From: Begonia masoniana
Lineage: Eukaryota; Streptophyta; Magnoliopsida; Cucurbitales; Begoniaceae
NCBI GenBank assembly: GCA_022432975.1
Contig: CM039509.1
Span: forward strand, 3,597,043 to 3,661,042
Length of the DNA stretch: 64,000 nt
Direction: 5' to 3'
Below, one piece after another: positions 24,990 to 36,539 of the stretch; the stretch's first letter is position 1, and every line of letters begins with the position of its first letter. The notes beneath the pieces were generated by a model. It was not told the DNA's origin, ran no database searches, and saw only the letters and a list, made by a program, of their open reading frames with translations. A program made the translations under genes and the position numbers.

Positions 24990-25610
24990 GCGGAAGACTT
25001 AGGCAAATACCGACGGAAGACTTAGTTTAAAGGAGCAGCGGAAGACTTGAATGACGTCAGCCGGAAGATGTAAATGCAAAGACAGAAGCGAAGATGACGT
25101 CAGGCGGAAGATTAGAGCTATCGGTGGATTCAGATACGACAAAAGATGAACAGTATTCAGCGAAAGAGGCTGAGTAAAACGGGGCAGAAGAGGTGGTGAC
25201 ATCAGCCGGAAGATGGGTGACGTCAGCCGGAGGATGCAGACAATTGATGAAATCAGACGAGGTGATGACGTCAGCCGGAAGATGGATGACGTCAGCCGGA
25301 AGATACAGACAGAAACTGTGAATGAACTGGGCGGGAGAGATAAGCCGGCGGTGGATGTCGAATAAGACAAGACAGATGACGTCACCGGAAGATGTAATTA
25401 CACTGGCGGAAGACTTGGGTGACGTCAACCGGAAGACGGGGTTTTAAACTGGGCGGAAGACTTATGCTGACATCAACCGGAAGACATATTTACACTGGGC
25501 GGAAGACTTGGGTGGCGTCAATCGGAAGACGGGGTTTTAAACTGGGCGAAAGACTTATGCTGACATCAGCCGGAAGACATATTTACACTGGGCGGATGAC
25601 TTGGTTTTTA
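24990..25610. repeat. Diverged TGACGTCA-CCGGAAGA repeats in solo LTR 1
   Basis: A cluster of about eleven units in which TGACGTCA (or TGACATCA) is followed within a few bases by CCGGAAGA. About seven octamers are perfect palindromes. Spacing is irregular, unlike the homogeneous array in the second solo LTR. Confidence 0.8.
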
Positions 25611-26284
25611 AGGCAGAAACTTGACAAATTTTAACAGAAAGACATGCCAACAGAAAACTTCGAAACAAAAAGCAATAAGGCTTCAAGCCTCCAAACCCGA
25701 ATCAGAACAAGATTATGAAACATGCCTCACAAATGACAGATTCAAGAAAACAAACTGCATGGATAGCTCTAGAATTCGAGGCTATCCATGCACAACCTGA
25801 AAGGAAGAATCCCAGCAGTTCCAGAATGATTTCGACACATTGAAAAACATAAATACAACTGTCAAATACAGAGGTTTTAGAATACACCAACAAAACCTAT
25901 ACATAAATCAGGTTTCTAACAAAAATCCAGACAGAGTTTTGAAACAAAACACCAGAGTTCAGTAAAACCTACAGACATAAACTCTACTTAAAAACTGAAA
26001 CCTCAGAGCAGAAACATGTTTGACTGCAACAACCACCCTGTGAGCTCGATCCACCATTTACATCAGATCATTATTTTGAGGAACAAGGTCCTCGGTTTCA
26101 GGTTCAGTACCTACATCAGAGAGTTCACCTATGAGTCTAAAACTCAGTAAGGACATAATCAGAATACAGTGATGCAAAATGCTATGCATGCAGTTTTTCA
26201 TTTCAGAATACGGTGACAGTACAGAGCATTGAGTTACAGTTGGCAAGTAGAATTAAGTGGCGCTTATAGGGGAACTGGCAAACA

Positions 26285-27435
26285 GTGGGGAAGGGGGAGG
26301 GTGCACTATCAGGCACATTCAGGGGTACAGTACAGTGGGGGAGGGGGAGGGTGCACTATCATGCACATTCAGGGGTACAGTACAGTGGGGAGGGGTATCA
26401 GGCACATTCAGGGGTACAGTACAGTGGGGGAGGGGGAGGGTGCACTATCAGGCACATTCAGGGGTACAGTACAGTGGGGGAGGGGGAGGGTGCACTATCA
26501 GGCACATTCAGGGGTACAGTACAGTGGGGGAGGGGGAGGGTGCACTATCATGCACATTCAGGGGTACAGTACAGTGGGGGAGGGGGAGGGTGCACTATCA
26601 GGCACATTCAGGGGTACAGTACAGTGGGGGAGGGGGAGGGTGCACTATCATGCACATTCAGGGGTACAGTACAGTGGGGGAGGGGGAGGGTGCACTATCA
26701 TGCACATTCAGGGGTACAGTACAGTGGGGGAGGGGGAGGGTGCACTATCAGGCACATTCAGGGGTACAGTACAGTGGGGGAGGGGGAGGGTGCACTATCA
26801 TGCACATTCAGGGGTACAGTACAGTGGGGGAGGGGGAGGGTGCACTATCATGCACATTCAGGGGTACAGTACAGTGGGGGAGGGGGAGGGTGCACTATCA
26901 TGCACATTCAGGGGTACAGTACAGTGGGGGAGGGGGAGGGTGCACTATCATGCACATTCAGGGGTACAGTACAGTGGGGGAGGGGGAGGGTGCACTATCA
27001 TGCACATTCAGGGGTACAGTACAGTGGGGGAGGGGGAGGGTGCACTATCATGCACATTCAGGGGTACAGTACAGTGGGGGAGGGGGAGGGTGCACTATCA
27101 GGCACATTCAGGGGTACAGTACAGTGGGGGAGGGGGAGGGTGCACTATCAGGCACATTCAGGGGTACAGTACAGTGGGGGAGGGGGAGGGTGCACTATCA
27201 TGCACATTCAGGGGTACAGTACAGTGGGGGAGGGGGAGGGTGCACTATCAGGCACATTCAGGGGTACAGTACAGTGGGGGAGGGGGAGGGTGCACTATCA
27301 GGCACATTCAGGGGTACAGTACAGTGGGGGAGGGGGAGGGTGCACTATCAGGCACATTCAGGGGTACAGTACAGTGGGGGAGGGGGAGGGTGCACGGGGG
27401 TGCACTATCAGGCACATTCAGGGATACAGTACAGT
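26285..27435. repeat. 50-bp G-rich minisatellite, 23 copies
   Basis: The unit holds GGGGGAGGGGGAGGG, then TGCACTATCA, GGCACATTCA and GGGGTACAGTACAGT, period 50 bp. Twenty-three copies are countable. They are identical except for one base (ATCAGGCAC in 12, ATCATGCAC in 11), one shortened copy (third, near 26391) and a small duplication in the last copy. All three forward frames stay open; this is a repeat effect, not coding. Confidence 0.95.
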
Positions 27436-28441
27436 AAACGGTAAACAGTAATAGTTCAGTGGCCAGTCCCCGTCTCACACTTAACCTGGTACATTTCAGT
27501 CGGATTTTATCTTATTAGTTTCAAACGGTGTACAGAAACGGTTTTTGCATAAATTTTTCAGGAAAACAGTGTATGCATGACATTCTCAGTGCCTGAACCT
27601 ATAACAGCAGACATCAGAAATAACAGGGCATATTGTGAGATAGAAAACAGACAACTCAGAACGTGAACTGAGCAGACAAGACAGAACACAAACTGAACAG
27701 AAGCTATAACATTTCTACCCAAAACTACCCGACAGAACAGGAACCCTAGTACCTCTGTGATGTAGGGCCATAAGGGCCAACCTACGGTTATGAACTTACC
27801 TGTTTGCTGCGGTGTCAGATGCTCGAATGTCCCTGGAATGCTCGGACCTGTAGTATGCATGAAGAGGTATTAAATAGCTGCAAATGTTAACTAGTAAGTT
27901 GGTAGAATCTGCTCCAAACTCATCCAAACCCTTAGAAAACAAACCGGTGTGTTTTCATCCAAAAACAGAGAGTTTTCACCAAATACCGAAACCCTAAACT
28001 TCGGTAAAACTCACATTAAACTCATCCAAACTTGTTAGCATTAAAGGATGCTTACCTTAGCGGAGAAACAGAAAGGAACAGAGGAGATCGAAGTAACTTC
28101 GATGGCTATTCGTCGACTGAGAGAGAGAATGCAGAGGTGAGAAAGAGAGAGAGAGAGCAGGGAAGTGAAGTGAAGAGGGTTTCACGTAGGAGGAAGAGCT
28201 TAGCTTCTTCAACAAGTTGCCACTTGGCGATTCTCCATTGGCTTTCCCCCACCAAACTTAATTAGTTCTCTATTTTACCCTTCCATTGGTTTTTAACTAA
28301 ATTGACTTGTTTTGGTTAGTTGGTCATTAGTTTGGTCCTCTCTTAAACATTCCATCATTTCAACCAAAATATACATTGTATTTAAATAATTTAAATACAA
28401 TACGGGGAAACCATTACGTGGCAAAAATGCCGGGTGTTACA

Positions 28442-29878
28442 TATGGAGTGCACGTAATGTTGTTGGTTATATAGTTGTAACATCTCATTTTATTGATGAA
28501 TCTTGACAATTAAATAAAAGAATTTTAGGATTTTGTAATTGTGAATATCCTCATTCTGGCAACACCATCTATAGATTTATTATGACAATATTGCAAGAAT
28601 ATTCTATTAAAGATATAATTTTTAGCATAACTTTTGATAATGTTAGTACTAATGATGTTGTTATTTCTCAATTTAAAGATTATTTACAATTAGATGTTAC
28701 TCGTGGTTTTCTTTTTCACATGAGATGCGTGTGTCATATTTTAAATTTGTTTGTTGAAGATGGTATGTTATATATTTCACCTCATATTGAATTAATTATA
28801 TCTGCAATTTCTTATATTATTGAGTCCAATTCGAGACAACAAGAATATAAAGATTTTTGTAGAAGCTGCTCAACTTAAACCAAGAAAATTAAAAACCGAC
28901 ATAGATAATAGGTGTAATTCAACTTATTTGATGTTACAAAATATTAGGTCATATTGGAAAGTTATTTGTGTTTTTATTGCTGATAAGACACAAAGTATTA
29001 ACCTTGACAAAACTAGTTGTGATATTGCTAGTATCTTTCTTCATTTTTTAAAACTTTTTTATGATGCTACAAATCAATGTTCTGAAATTTATTATCCAAT
29101 TTCTAATATTATTCTTTCTATTTTTGTAAATTTAACATGTAATTTTGTAAAATATCGACTAGTAGATGAATTTAGTAATATTATTAATAAAATGGAAACA
29201 AAATTTAAAAAATATTGACATAACATTCTTCTTATTTTTTGTTATGCATGCATCATGGATCCAATATTTAAATTAAAAGGAGTATGTCTTATACTCAATT
29301 GGATTTCTTCAAATTTATGTATTGTACTTTAAATTACTAGTGATGACATAACAAATGGAGTTGCTAATGTATATGCGTATTATGAAACAAAATATTCCAA
29401 TGTTAATCGTTATTATTCACGACCTCTATATATTGGAGTTATTCTAGTAGTAGTAGCAATGGTGGTGGAGGTAGTTTTAGTTAACAATATAATATTGATA
29501 ATAGATGGAGTGAATTACAAACTAAAAATTATTCTACTTCTTTTACAATTGAACTCAATATTTATTTTGAATCTCGTTATCAATTTTCTCGATGATGAGA
29601 ATTTTGATATTTTAGATTGGTGGAAAAGACATTCTACCAAATATCCTATTCTTTCTATAATGGCACGTGATCTACTAACACTTCATGTTTTCACTGTTGA
29701 ATCGGAATCTGCTTTTAGTGCAGGTAGACGTGTTTATAATAAACGAAGATGAAGACTTATACCGGACCTTGTGAAGGCGCTCATTTGTATCAAAGATTGG
29801 ATCGACGCCAAGACAAGAGATCAACAACGAGAAAATGAAATTCTTGAGGAGTTTACGAATTTGGATGTTGAAGACTAG
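28442..29878 (+). pseudogene. hAT transposase, catalytic and hATC part
   Basis: Resumes the frame broken at 24765 and reads GYIVVTSHFIDES. It then reaches ITFDNVSTNDVVI (28620s), FHMRCVCHILNLFVEDG (the conserved C-x2-H region near the second catalytic site) and RCNSTYLMLQ. The hATC dimerisation domain is at 29590-29870: DILDWWKRHSTKYPILSIMA, VFTVESESAFSAGRRV and ALICIKDWID. Stops at about 28502, 28876, 29216 and 29750 and frame changes make it non-functional. Confidence 0.8.
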
Positions 29879-29944
29879 AAATTTTTTTTATTGAATTTCT
29901 TTTGTAATTTGAAGTAATTTTTTTTTCAAATTTGTAATTTTTTT

Positions 29945-30880
29945 CAAAACTAAATTTAAATTAAATGATTAAATACGTTGACATATAATTATTAATACTT
30001 ATTATAATTTTAAATGAAAATTTTAAAAAACTTATATTATATATATAAGTTTAAAATATTTATATACACTCAACTCGTTAGGCTCTGCTCGTTAAGGCTC
30101 GTGAGCCAGCTCGGCTCAGCTCGTTTAACTCGTGACTCGCGAGCCGGCGCAGGTTGAAATTCTTTCAGACTGCCTCATTAGGCTCGGCTCGTTAGACTCA
30201 GTAGGCTCATTGACTCGGCTCGTTTAACTCGTTAGGCTCGGTGAGCCAGACTATTCTGGCTTGACTCGGCCCGGCCAGCTCATTTGTCATCTTTAGTAGA
30301 TATATTGTCATTCCATCAAAAAGACAATCAAACCATTAGATAACATCATAAACACAATCTAATTGTTTTTATATGTCAAAATATTTTTAATGATATATAT
30401 GTGATATTTTTTATTGGATAGTCTCATATAATTTTTTTATTAATACTTTCAATTTTATATAGCTTAACAAAACTAAATTTTAAATTAAATGATTAAATAT
30501 CGTTGACATATAATTATTAATACTTATTATAATTTTAAATGAAAATTTTTAAAAAACTTATATTATATAATATAAGTTTAAAATATTTATATACACTCAA
30601 CTCGTTAGGCTCTGCTCGTTAAGGCTCGTTGAGCCAGCTCGGCTCAGCTCGTTTAACTCGTGACTCGCGAGCCGGCGCAGGTTGAAATTCTTTCAGACTG
30701 CCTCATTAGGCTCGGCTCGTTAGACTCAGTAGGCTCATTAGACTCGGCTCGTTTAACTCGTTAGGCTCGGTGAGCCAGACTAATTCTGGCTTGACTCGGC
30801 CCGGCCAGCTCATTTGTCATCTTTAGTAGATATATTGTCATTCCATCAAAAAGACAAATCAAACCATTAGATAAACATCA
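29945..30880. repeat. Duplicated hAT 3' end (about 405 bp, two copies)
   Basis: The segment from about 29945 to 30350 recurs at about 30466-30880. It includes the GC-rich subterminal repeats, the terminal CATCTTTA and the flanking TAGATATATTGTC. The first copy lacks single bases at seven or more sites relative to the second, mostly in short homopolymers, with almost no substitutions. The 30351-30465 spacer is unique AT-rich sequence. Confidence 0.85.
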
Positions 30881-30895
30881 TAAAACACAAAAAAA

Positions 30896-31146
30896 AAAAA
30901 AACATTACTCGTGATACTAATATTATTCATAATATGAAACATAAAAATAAACATTCAGATTTTATCTATGAAAAAAACAAACTAATTGTTGAGAAATTCA
31001 AACAACAATATATATCTTACCAACTTATATAAATAGTATCTCTTAATTTGATAGGAATCTACATTGATTCCTTAAGATTATTCAAGAAATACCTCTTGTG
31101 AATTTATTTTTGAGAGACTACGCTGCTCCTCATCTCCCCACTCTGA
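30896..31146. other. AT-rich spacer, no gene seen
   Basis: Sequence between the second copy of the hAT end and the Copia D insertion. It contains a short A run (30889-30902) and nothing recognisable as coding. TCTGA at 31142-31146 is the left target duplication of Copia D. Confidence 0.5.
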
Positions 31147-31367
31147 TGTTAGCATATAGCATTATAGTTTTATTTCTACTTATAGTTTATTCTTAATTAT
31201 AGCATTTTCCTTATTTAGCCTTAGTATTATGTCAGTATATATACACATACATTTACATTGTAATTAAGTTTTCTCTGAATATACAGCAGTGAAATCAATC
31301 CCTCACTTTTCACTCTCTCTGTTCTCTCTTCTTCTGTTTGCTTCCATCACCTTTTCAGAATCTTAAG
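31147..31367 (+). repeat. 5' LTR of Copia D (about 221 bp)
   Basis: Begins TGTTAGCATATAGC and ends near CAGAATCTTAAG. The exact last base is uncertain by one or two because the end does not close on a clear CA. A TATATATACACATAC stretch near 31237 could be the TATA box. Confidence 0.85.
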
Positions 31368-31368
31368 T

Positions 31369-31380
31369 TGGTATCAAAGC
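31369..31380 (+). promoter_or_regulatory. Primer-binding site of Copia D
   Basis: TGGTATCAAAGC, initiator tRNA-Met type with one change, directly after the LTR and just before the gag start at 31382. Confidence 0.85.
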
Positions 31381-31381
31381 C

Positions 31382-32471
31382 ATGGCGTCTTCAAGTTCTA
31401 TAGTTCCAAATTCTCCCCTTGCTGCCTCTTTTCCCCCTTTTCCCTCCATGAACCAAACTCTAACAATTAAACTGGATTCGACAAATTTTCTCGTCTGGAA
31501 AGCCCCAGCTCCTCACCGTTGTCATTGCAAACGGCATTGACAACATTCTTGATGGATCTTTTCCTTCTCCTCTCCAATTTCTTGAATCCCAACTGAATCC
31601 AGATTTTTCAACTTGGCAGCGGTATAATAGGCTTATAATGAGCTGGATTTTCTCCTCTGTCTCTGAAGACATTCTTCCCTAACTCGTGAGCCTCACCACT
31701 GCAAATGAAATGTGGAAAGCTCTCAGTCAAAATTTTTCCTCTACTTCATTGGCAAGAATAACAGATTTACGAAGTCAACTCCACAGTTTATCAAAGGATG
31801 GACTCTCGGCCACGACATATATACAGAAGATTACAAAAATATGCAATACCTTATCAGCCATTGGAGAACCGGTGTCCTACCGTGATCACCTAATTTACCT
31901 CCTCGGCGATCTGGGTAGTGACTATAATCCGTTCGTGACCTCTATCACGAACCGCTCCGATGAACCAACTCTCGGCGAGATCCACAGCCTCCTTCATAGC
32001 TACGACTTTCGTCTGGAGAAACAGAACTCTTCTCAACTTCCGAATCTGAGCTCCCTTCAAGCCAATGCCGCCATTCAGTGGCAGTTCCGTCATCCCCGGC
32101 CGTCGTTCAACCAGAATCTGGCGAGCCCTAATTTTTCTCCTTCAATCCCGAACAATCAGCTGATAAACGTTTCGGGCCCTGCCAACTATCCCCAACCAGG
32201 TTGGCAGTCCCCTCGACCCGGCTCAAATTGGCCTAAGTGCCAAATTTGTTTTAAGGTGGGCCATTCAGCAGCCCATTGCTACCATCGAATGAACGGGTCC
32301 TATAGGCCCAAACACCCTTCTGGCCCATACCACACTACCACCTACCCACTTACCACTTACCCAAATCCACAAACCCAGCTCTCATATCCCACCCGCATAC
32401 CCAATTCTAACCCAGACAACCCACACTTCTCCACCTCCCCCAACCCAAATCCCCTTTTCTCCTCAGCTTAG
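31382..32471 (+). pseudogene. Gag of Copia D
   Basis: ATG at 31382. The N-terminal segment includes KLDSTNFLVWK, then a frame change at about 31500. The frame continues with SPLQFLESQLNPDF, a TAA at 31680-31682, and a long open part to 32469. That part has the UBN2-type core (MWKALSQNFSSTSLARI, YLLGDLGSDYNPFV) and a CCHC-like knuckle (CQICFKVGHSAAHC). The next stop (TAG) lies between gag and protease. The in-frame stops are of the CAA-to-TAA or CAG-to-TAG kind. Confidence 0.85.
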
Positions 32472-32486
32472 GCAAACTCTGCCGGC

Positions 32487-33407
32487 TTGCTGCCACTTCC
32501 AGATTCTGGCGCTACTCATCATTTCACGCTAGACTCTTCACTGCTGCACAACCCTACACCATACCGTGGATCTACTCAAGTTTTGACGGCTGACGGTAAT
32601 TCCCTCCCCATTGATCATTCTGGTTCTGCTATGATTGAAACTCTTAATCGGCCTCTTTTGTTAAATTCTGTTTTCCATGCTCCACTACTCTCTCATAATC
32701 TCTTAAGCATTCATCAGTTATGTCGTGATAATCCGGTTTTCATTGAATTTCATTCCGATTGTTTTTTGATTAAGGATCGGAGTTCATCCTAGATCATCCT
32801 TCGGGGTTCTCTCAATATTGGCCTTTACAAAACTCCTTCTGTTGCTCATGCTTTATCTCTAACTTCCACACATTCGGCCCCTGCATCCTCAGCCAAAATT
32901 TCCACCTCTGCTTTGTGGCACGCTCGTCTCGGCCACCCTTCACCTGTTGTTTTAAATTCTGCTTTAAAATTATGTAATATTTCTTTTGCTTGTTCTACTT
33001 CCTTTACACTCTGTACTGCGTGTCAAATGAGTAAAAATCATCAGTTGCCTTTTATCAATTCTACTTCACATGCTGTCAAACCATTTGAACTTGTGCACAT
33101 GGATGTGTGGGGTCCATCCCCTATTTCTTCTGTTACGGGTGATCGTTATTTTTTGCTCTGTGTTGATGATTGTACTCGTTTCACATGGATATTTTCATTA
33201 AAATTAAAAAGTGAAGTTCATCAAACTTTTTTGTCTTTCACAAAGTTTGTTCACACCCAATTTGGTTGCCACATTCAAAGTGTTCAATCTGACTGGGGTG
33301 CTGAGTTCCAATCTTTAACTCCAATTTTTCAATCTCTTGGAATTCGTCATCGAGTTTCTTGTCCTTATACACCAAATCAAAATGGTCGGGTTGAACGTAA
33401 AAATTGA
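32487..33407 (+). pseudogene. Protease and integrase of Copia D
   Basis: The protease active site is read as LPDSGATHHFT at about 32496-32528 (Asp-Ser-Gly intact). After a TAG at about 32790 the integrase begins: WHARLGHPSP with HHCC residues, CTACQMSKNHQLPF, then the core with HMDVWGPSP, VDDCTRFTW, VQSDWGAEF and NGRVERKN. All three acidic residues are present. A TGA follows directly at about 33405. Confidence 0.85.
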
Positions 33408-33597
33408 CATGTGATTGAAATTGGTTTGGCATTACTCTTTCATTCATTTGTGCCCCAACACTTTTGGCCTTATGCTTTTCGCACGGTAACTATGTTGATT
33501 TATTTGTTTACCCACACCAGCTTTAAACAATAAATCCCCTTTTGAATGTTTATTCAACTCTACACCTCCATACTCATCACTTTGTGTCTTTGGCTGT

Positions 33598-35585
33598 TTG
33601 TGTTTTCCATTTATTCGACCTTTCATACAAAATAAATTACAACCCCGCTCTCTCCCTTGTGTCTTTTTGGGATATAGCTTCCATCACAAAGGTTATCAAT
33701 GTCTACACCCCCTATCAAATCGAGTTTATATCACCCGTCATGTCACATTCGATGAATTGTCTTTTCCTTACTCTTCTTTTCCTCCACCTTCATCATCTTC
33801 ACCTCCCCTTTCTATTCCTATCGTCTCTTTACCCATTCCATCTTTGCAAACCTCTCGAAACACTTCCACCGATCACATTTCCATTGGCCCACCAACTAAC
33901 TTTCTCAACTCCATTGTCCCTATCTCTTCTCCTCATGTCCCAACTCTCCCTGATCCCCAGATACCTACATCACTTACCGTCAACCGTCATTCCATGAGAA
34001 CTCGATCCAAATCTAGCATTACCAAACCCAGGGCTCGATCCGCTCTCACAGATTTATCCTTTGAGCCAAAGACCTTTCTTCAAGCATCCAAACATGATTA
34101 TTGGATGGCTGCTATGCAAGATGAAATTTTTGCCCTTCACAAGAATCACACTTGGCAACTAGTTTCACTACCTAGCAGGTGCCAAAATTATCGGTTGCAA
34201 GTGGGTTTTGAAAAAGAAGCTTAATTCAGATGGATCCATTAGTCGTTATAAAGCAAGGTTAGTAGCAATCAAACTGAGGGAGTTGATTATGATGAGACAT
34301 TCAGTCTAGTGGTCAAACCTACTACCATACGCACAATTTTGGCCTTAGCAATTTCTCTTGGATGGATAATCAGACAACTGGATGTAAGCAATGCCTTCTT
34401 ACATGGCGATTTATCTGACACAATTTTTATGCAGCAACCTCCGGGATTCGTTGATCCTTCTCATCCTTCTGCAGTTTGCTTATTACGGAAAGCTCTACAT
34501 GGCCTCAAACAGTCTCCGAGGGCTTGGTACTACAAGCTCTATCATGCTTTGCTCGCCTGGGGTTTCTCAGCTTCCAAATCTGATGCATCATTATTTATCT
34601 TACGCAAAGGATCCTCCACGTTACTTATGTTAGTCTATGTTGATGACATCATCCTTACTGGTAACTCCGCCACTTTATTGGATCAGTTTCTCACTTATCC
34701 ACATAAACAATTTGTGGTTCGCGATCTAGGCCCCCTCTTCTTCTTCCTTGGTATTTCAGTTACTCGCACTGCTTCTGGTATGCATTTTTCCTAGTCCAAA
34801 TATATCCTTGAGTTGCTTCACAATGCCAACATGGACTCCTGCAAGCCTGTCCTACTCCAATGGTCTCAGGTCCTGTATTGTCCAAAAATTTTGGCACTCC
34901 TTTACCAGATGGCTATCTTTACTGCAGCATCGTTGGAGGCTTACAGTATTGCTGCCTTACCCGTCCAGATATAGCTTTTGCAGTTAATAAAGTTAGTCAG
35001 TTTATGCATGCACCTACTGACATTCACTGGCAGTCTGTTAAACGGATTTTATGTTATCTGCAAGGGACACATTCACTGGTTATATAATTCTCTCCTTCCT
35101 TACAGTTTAACTTAATTTGTTTTACTGATGCCGATTAAGCTTCGTGTCCTGATGACCGTAAAAGCACCTGTGGATATTGCATATTTTTGGGATCCAATCT
35201 TATCTCCTGGTCTTCTGTTAAACAGAAGTCGGTCTCTAGCTCGAGTACTGAATCTGAATATCGGAGCATAGCAAATGGCACAGCAGAAACCATTTGGTTA
35301 CAGTCCCTTCTCACAGAGATTGGTATTATATCTTCCGATATTCCTATAATATACTGTGATAATTTGAGTGCAACATATTTAGCATCAAACCCCGTCTTGC
35401 ACTCAAAATCAAAACATGTTGAGATTGACTTCCATTTCGTTCGGGACAAGGTGCAAAAGAAGTCCTTAATTGTGAAATTTACTCCTTCACACTCCCAACT
35501 CGCTGATGCTCTCACCAAGCCTCTCCCTCCATTAAGTTTTTCTGCTTTTTCATCCAAGATATTCGGCCCACAGCCTTGCTCTTGA
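33598..35585 (+). pseudogene. Integrase C-terminus, RT and RNase H of Copia D
   Basis: FLGYSFHHKGYQCL marks the integrase C-terminal part. A Pro/Ser linker follows, then RT: MAAMQDEIFALHKNHTWQLV, RQLDVSNAFLHGDL, RKALHGLKQSPRAWY and LVYVDDIILTGN with the Asp pair intact (about 34630-34665). RNase H at 35187-35585 has STESEYRSIANGT, YCDNLSATYLASN and LADALTKPLP. Frame changes at about 34200-34260 and stops at about 34793, 35085 and 35136 break it. Confidence 0.85.
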
Positions 35586-35592
35586 GAGGGGA

Positions 35593-35814
35593 TGTTAGCA
35601 TATAGCATTATAGTTTTATTTCTACTTATGGTTTATTCTTAATTATAGCATTTTCCTTATTTAGCCTTAGTATTATGTCAGTATATATACACATACATTT
35701 ACATTGTAATTAAGTTTTCTCTGAATATACAGCAGTGAAATCAATCCCTCACTTTTCCCTCTCTCTTGTTCTCTCTTCTTCTGTTTGCTTCCATCACCTT
35801 TTCAGAATTTAACT
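35593..35814 (+). repeat. 3' LTR of Copia D (222 bp) with preceding purine tract
   Basis: Nearly identical to 31147-31367. The purine tract GAGAGGGGA ends at 35592, directly before TGTTAGC. Confidence 0.9.
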
Positions 35815-35819
35815 TCTGA

Positions 35820-36539
35820 AAGCTCACTCTTTTACAACTATTCAATGATCTCCCTCCCCAACTACAAAAATCCTTTATAAAATAGATTTAACTTACAATT
35901 ACGGATTGAAAAACCACTTCTCTTAAATTCATGGTGTCTTATTCCTACTTTCTTCAAATATATAACATGTAGACTTAATTAACATGTAGAATCCTCTATC
36001 AATATCCACTTATTCATTAGCAAGTGTCATAAATTGGAGAATCTATACATAGTCAAATATTTTGCCTATATCATTTTCAAGACTATTTTGCAAGCGCACC
36101 TAGGGGTAGGCAGAACCGATCGACCTGCGGGTCCCAACTTGAAGCGATTTATTCTGGTCGGTTCGGTTTAGGTTTTTTGAAATTTTTCCTGATCAGGTCG
36201 AGTCTGAGATATAGAGGTTAGGTTCAGTTCAATTTCAGGTTTGGAGTGAAACCCAAACATCCGACCCAAAACCTGAACCTCATTGAAGGGTAAGACGTCT
36301 GAAGTAGTGAAGTCCTAACTCTTGAATCACGAACACCTTCCTTCCAAGTCTAGCTACAGCAAGCCTCCGACGTTGACTCTGGCTCCTCTCACAAATCGCA
36401 ACTCGTCTCTGCCAGCCTCGCAAACCTCCGTCTCTGTCTAGCCTCGCGAGTCTCCTCTGGTAGCCTATATCGTCAACCTCCAGCATCTCCATTGTCGCAA
36501 CTCGTTGGTTTCATTTCGTAGGTCTCTGTTGTCACGACC
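35820..36539. other. Intergenic stretch, possible non-autonomous hAT end
   Basis: No supported gene. From about 36108 it reads GGGGTAGGCAGAACCGATCG and other G/C-rich words resembling ends of non-autonomous hAT elements, but I find no matching opposite end. Confidence 0.35.

Larger units (their letters stand above)
24766..28441 (-). repeat. Solo LTR of a Tekay-like chromovirus (3676 bp), TSD TATGG
   Basis: Starts TGTGACGACCCG and ends CCGGGTGTTACA, with TATGG at 24761-24765 and 28442-28446. No gag or pol lies inside, so it is a solo LTR left by LTR-LTR recombination. End sequences and the CTCAGTAAG word resemble the Tekay LTRs at 2145 and 9093; by ends the orientation is the same (minus). 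It contains TGACGTCA/CCGGAAGA repeats and a large G-rich minisatellite. Confidence 0.9.
21962..30295 (+). mobile_element. hAT transposon, interrupted by a solo LTR
   Basis: The left end TAGAGATG (21962) and right end CATCTTTA (to 30295) are near-perfect inverted termini. They are flanked by ATAGATAT (21954-21961) and GTAGATAT (30296-30303), an 8-bp duplication with one mismatch, as expected for hAT. GC-rich subterminal repeats of GAGCC/GGCTC type lie just inside both ends. A transposase with BED finger and hATC dimerisation region is encoded on the plus strand. Removing the 3676-bp LTR and one TSD leaves about 4.65 kb. The copy is inactive. Confidence 0.75.
31147..35814 (+). mobile_element. 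Copia D, complete but defective, TSD TCTGA
   Basis: Short LTRs (31147-31367 and 35593-35814) flank a plus-strand gag-protease-integrase-RT-RNase H order. TCTGA occurs at 31142-31146 and 35815-35819. The LTRs differ by only two or three changes by eye, which implies a recent insertion, yet the polyprotein has many stops and frame changes. The Ale/Ivana lineage is possible from the short LTRs, but I cannot fix it. Confidence 0.9.

Noticed and set aside
26229..27451. Three overlapping open frames of 388-402 codons on the plus strand
   Set aside because: They are the three frames of one 50-bp tandem repeat without stops; the peptide is the same repeat permuted, with no start context or domain.
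36280..36492. 70-codon Arg-rich minus-strand frame
   Set aside because: Composition follows local repeated CTCGCAAC/CTCCG words; no homology or start signal recognised.
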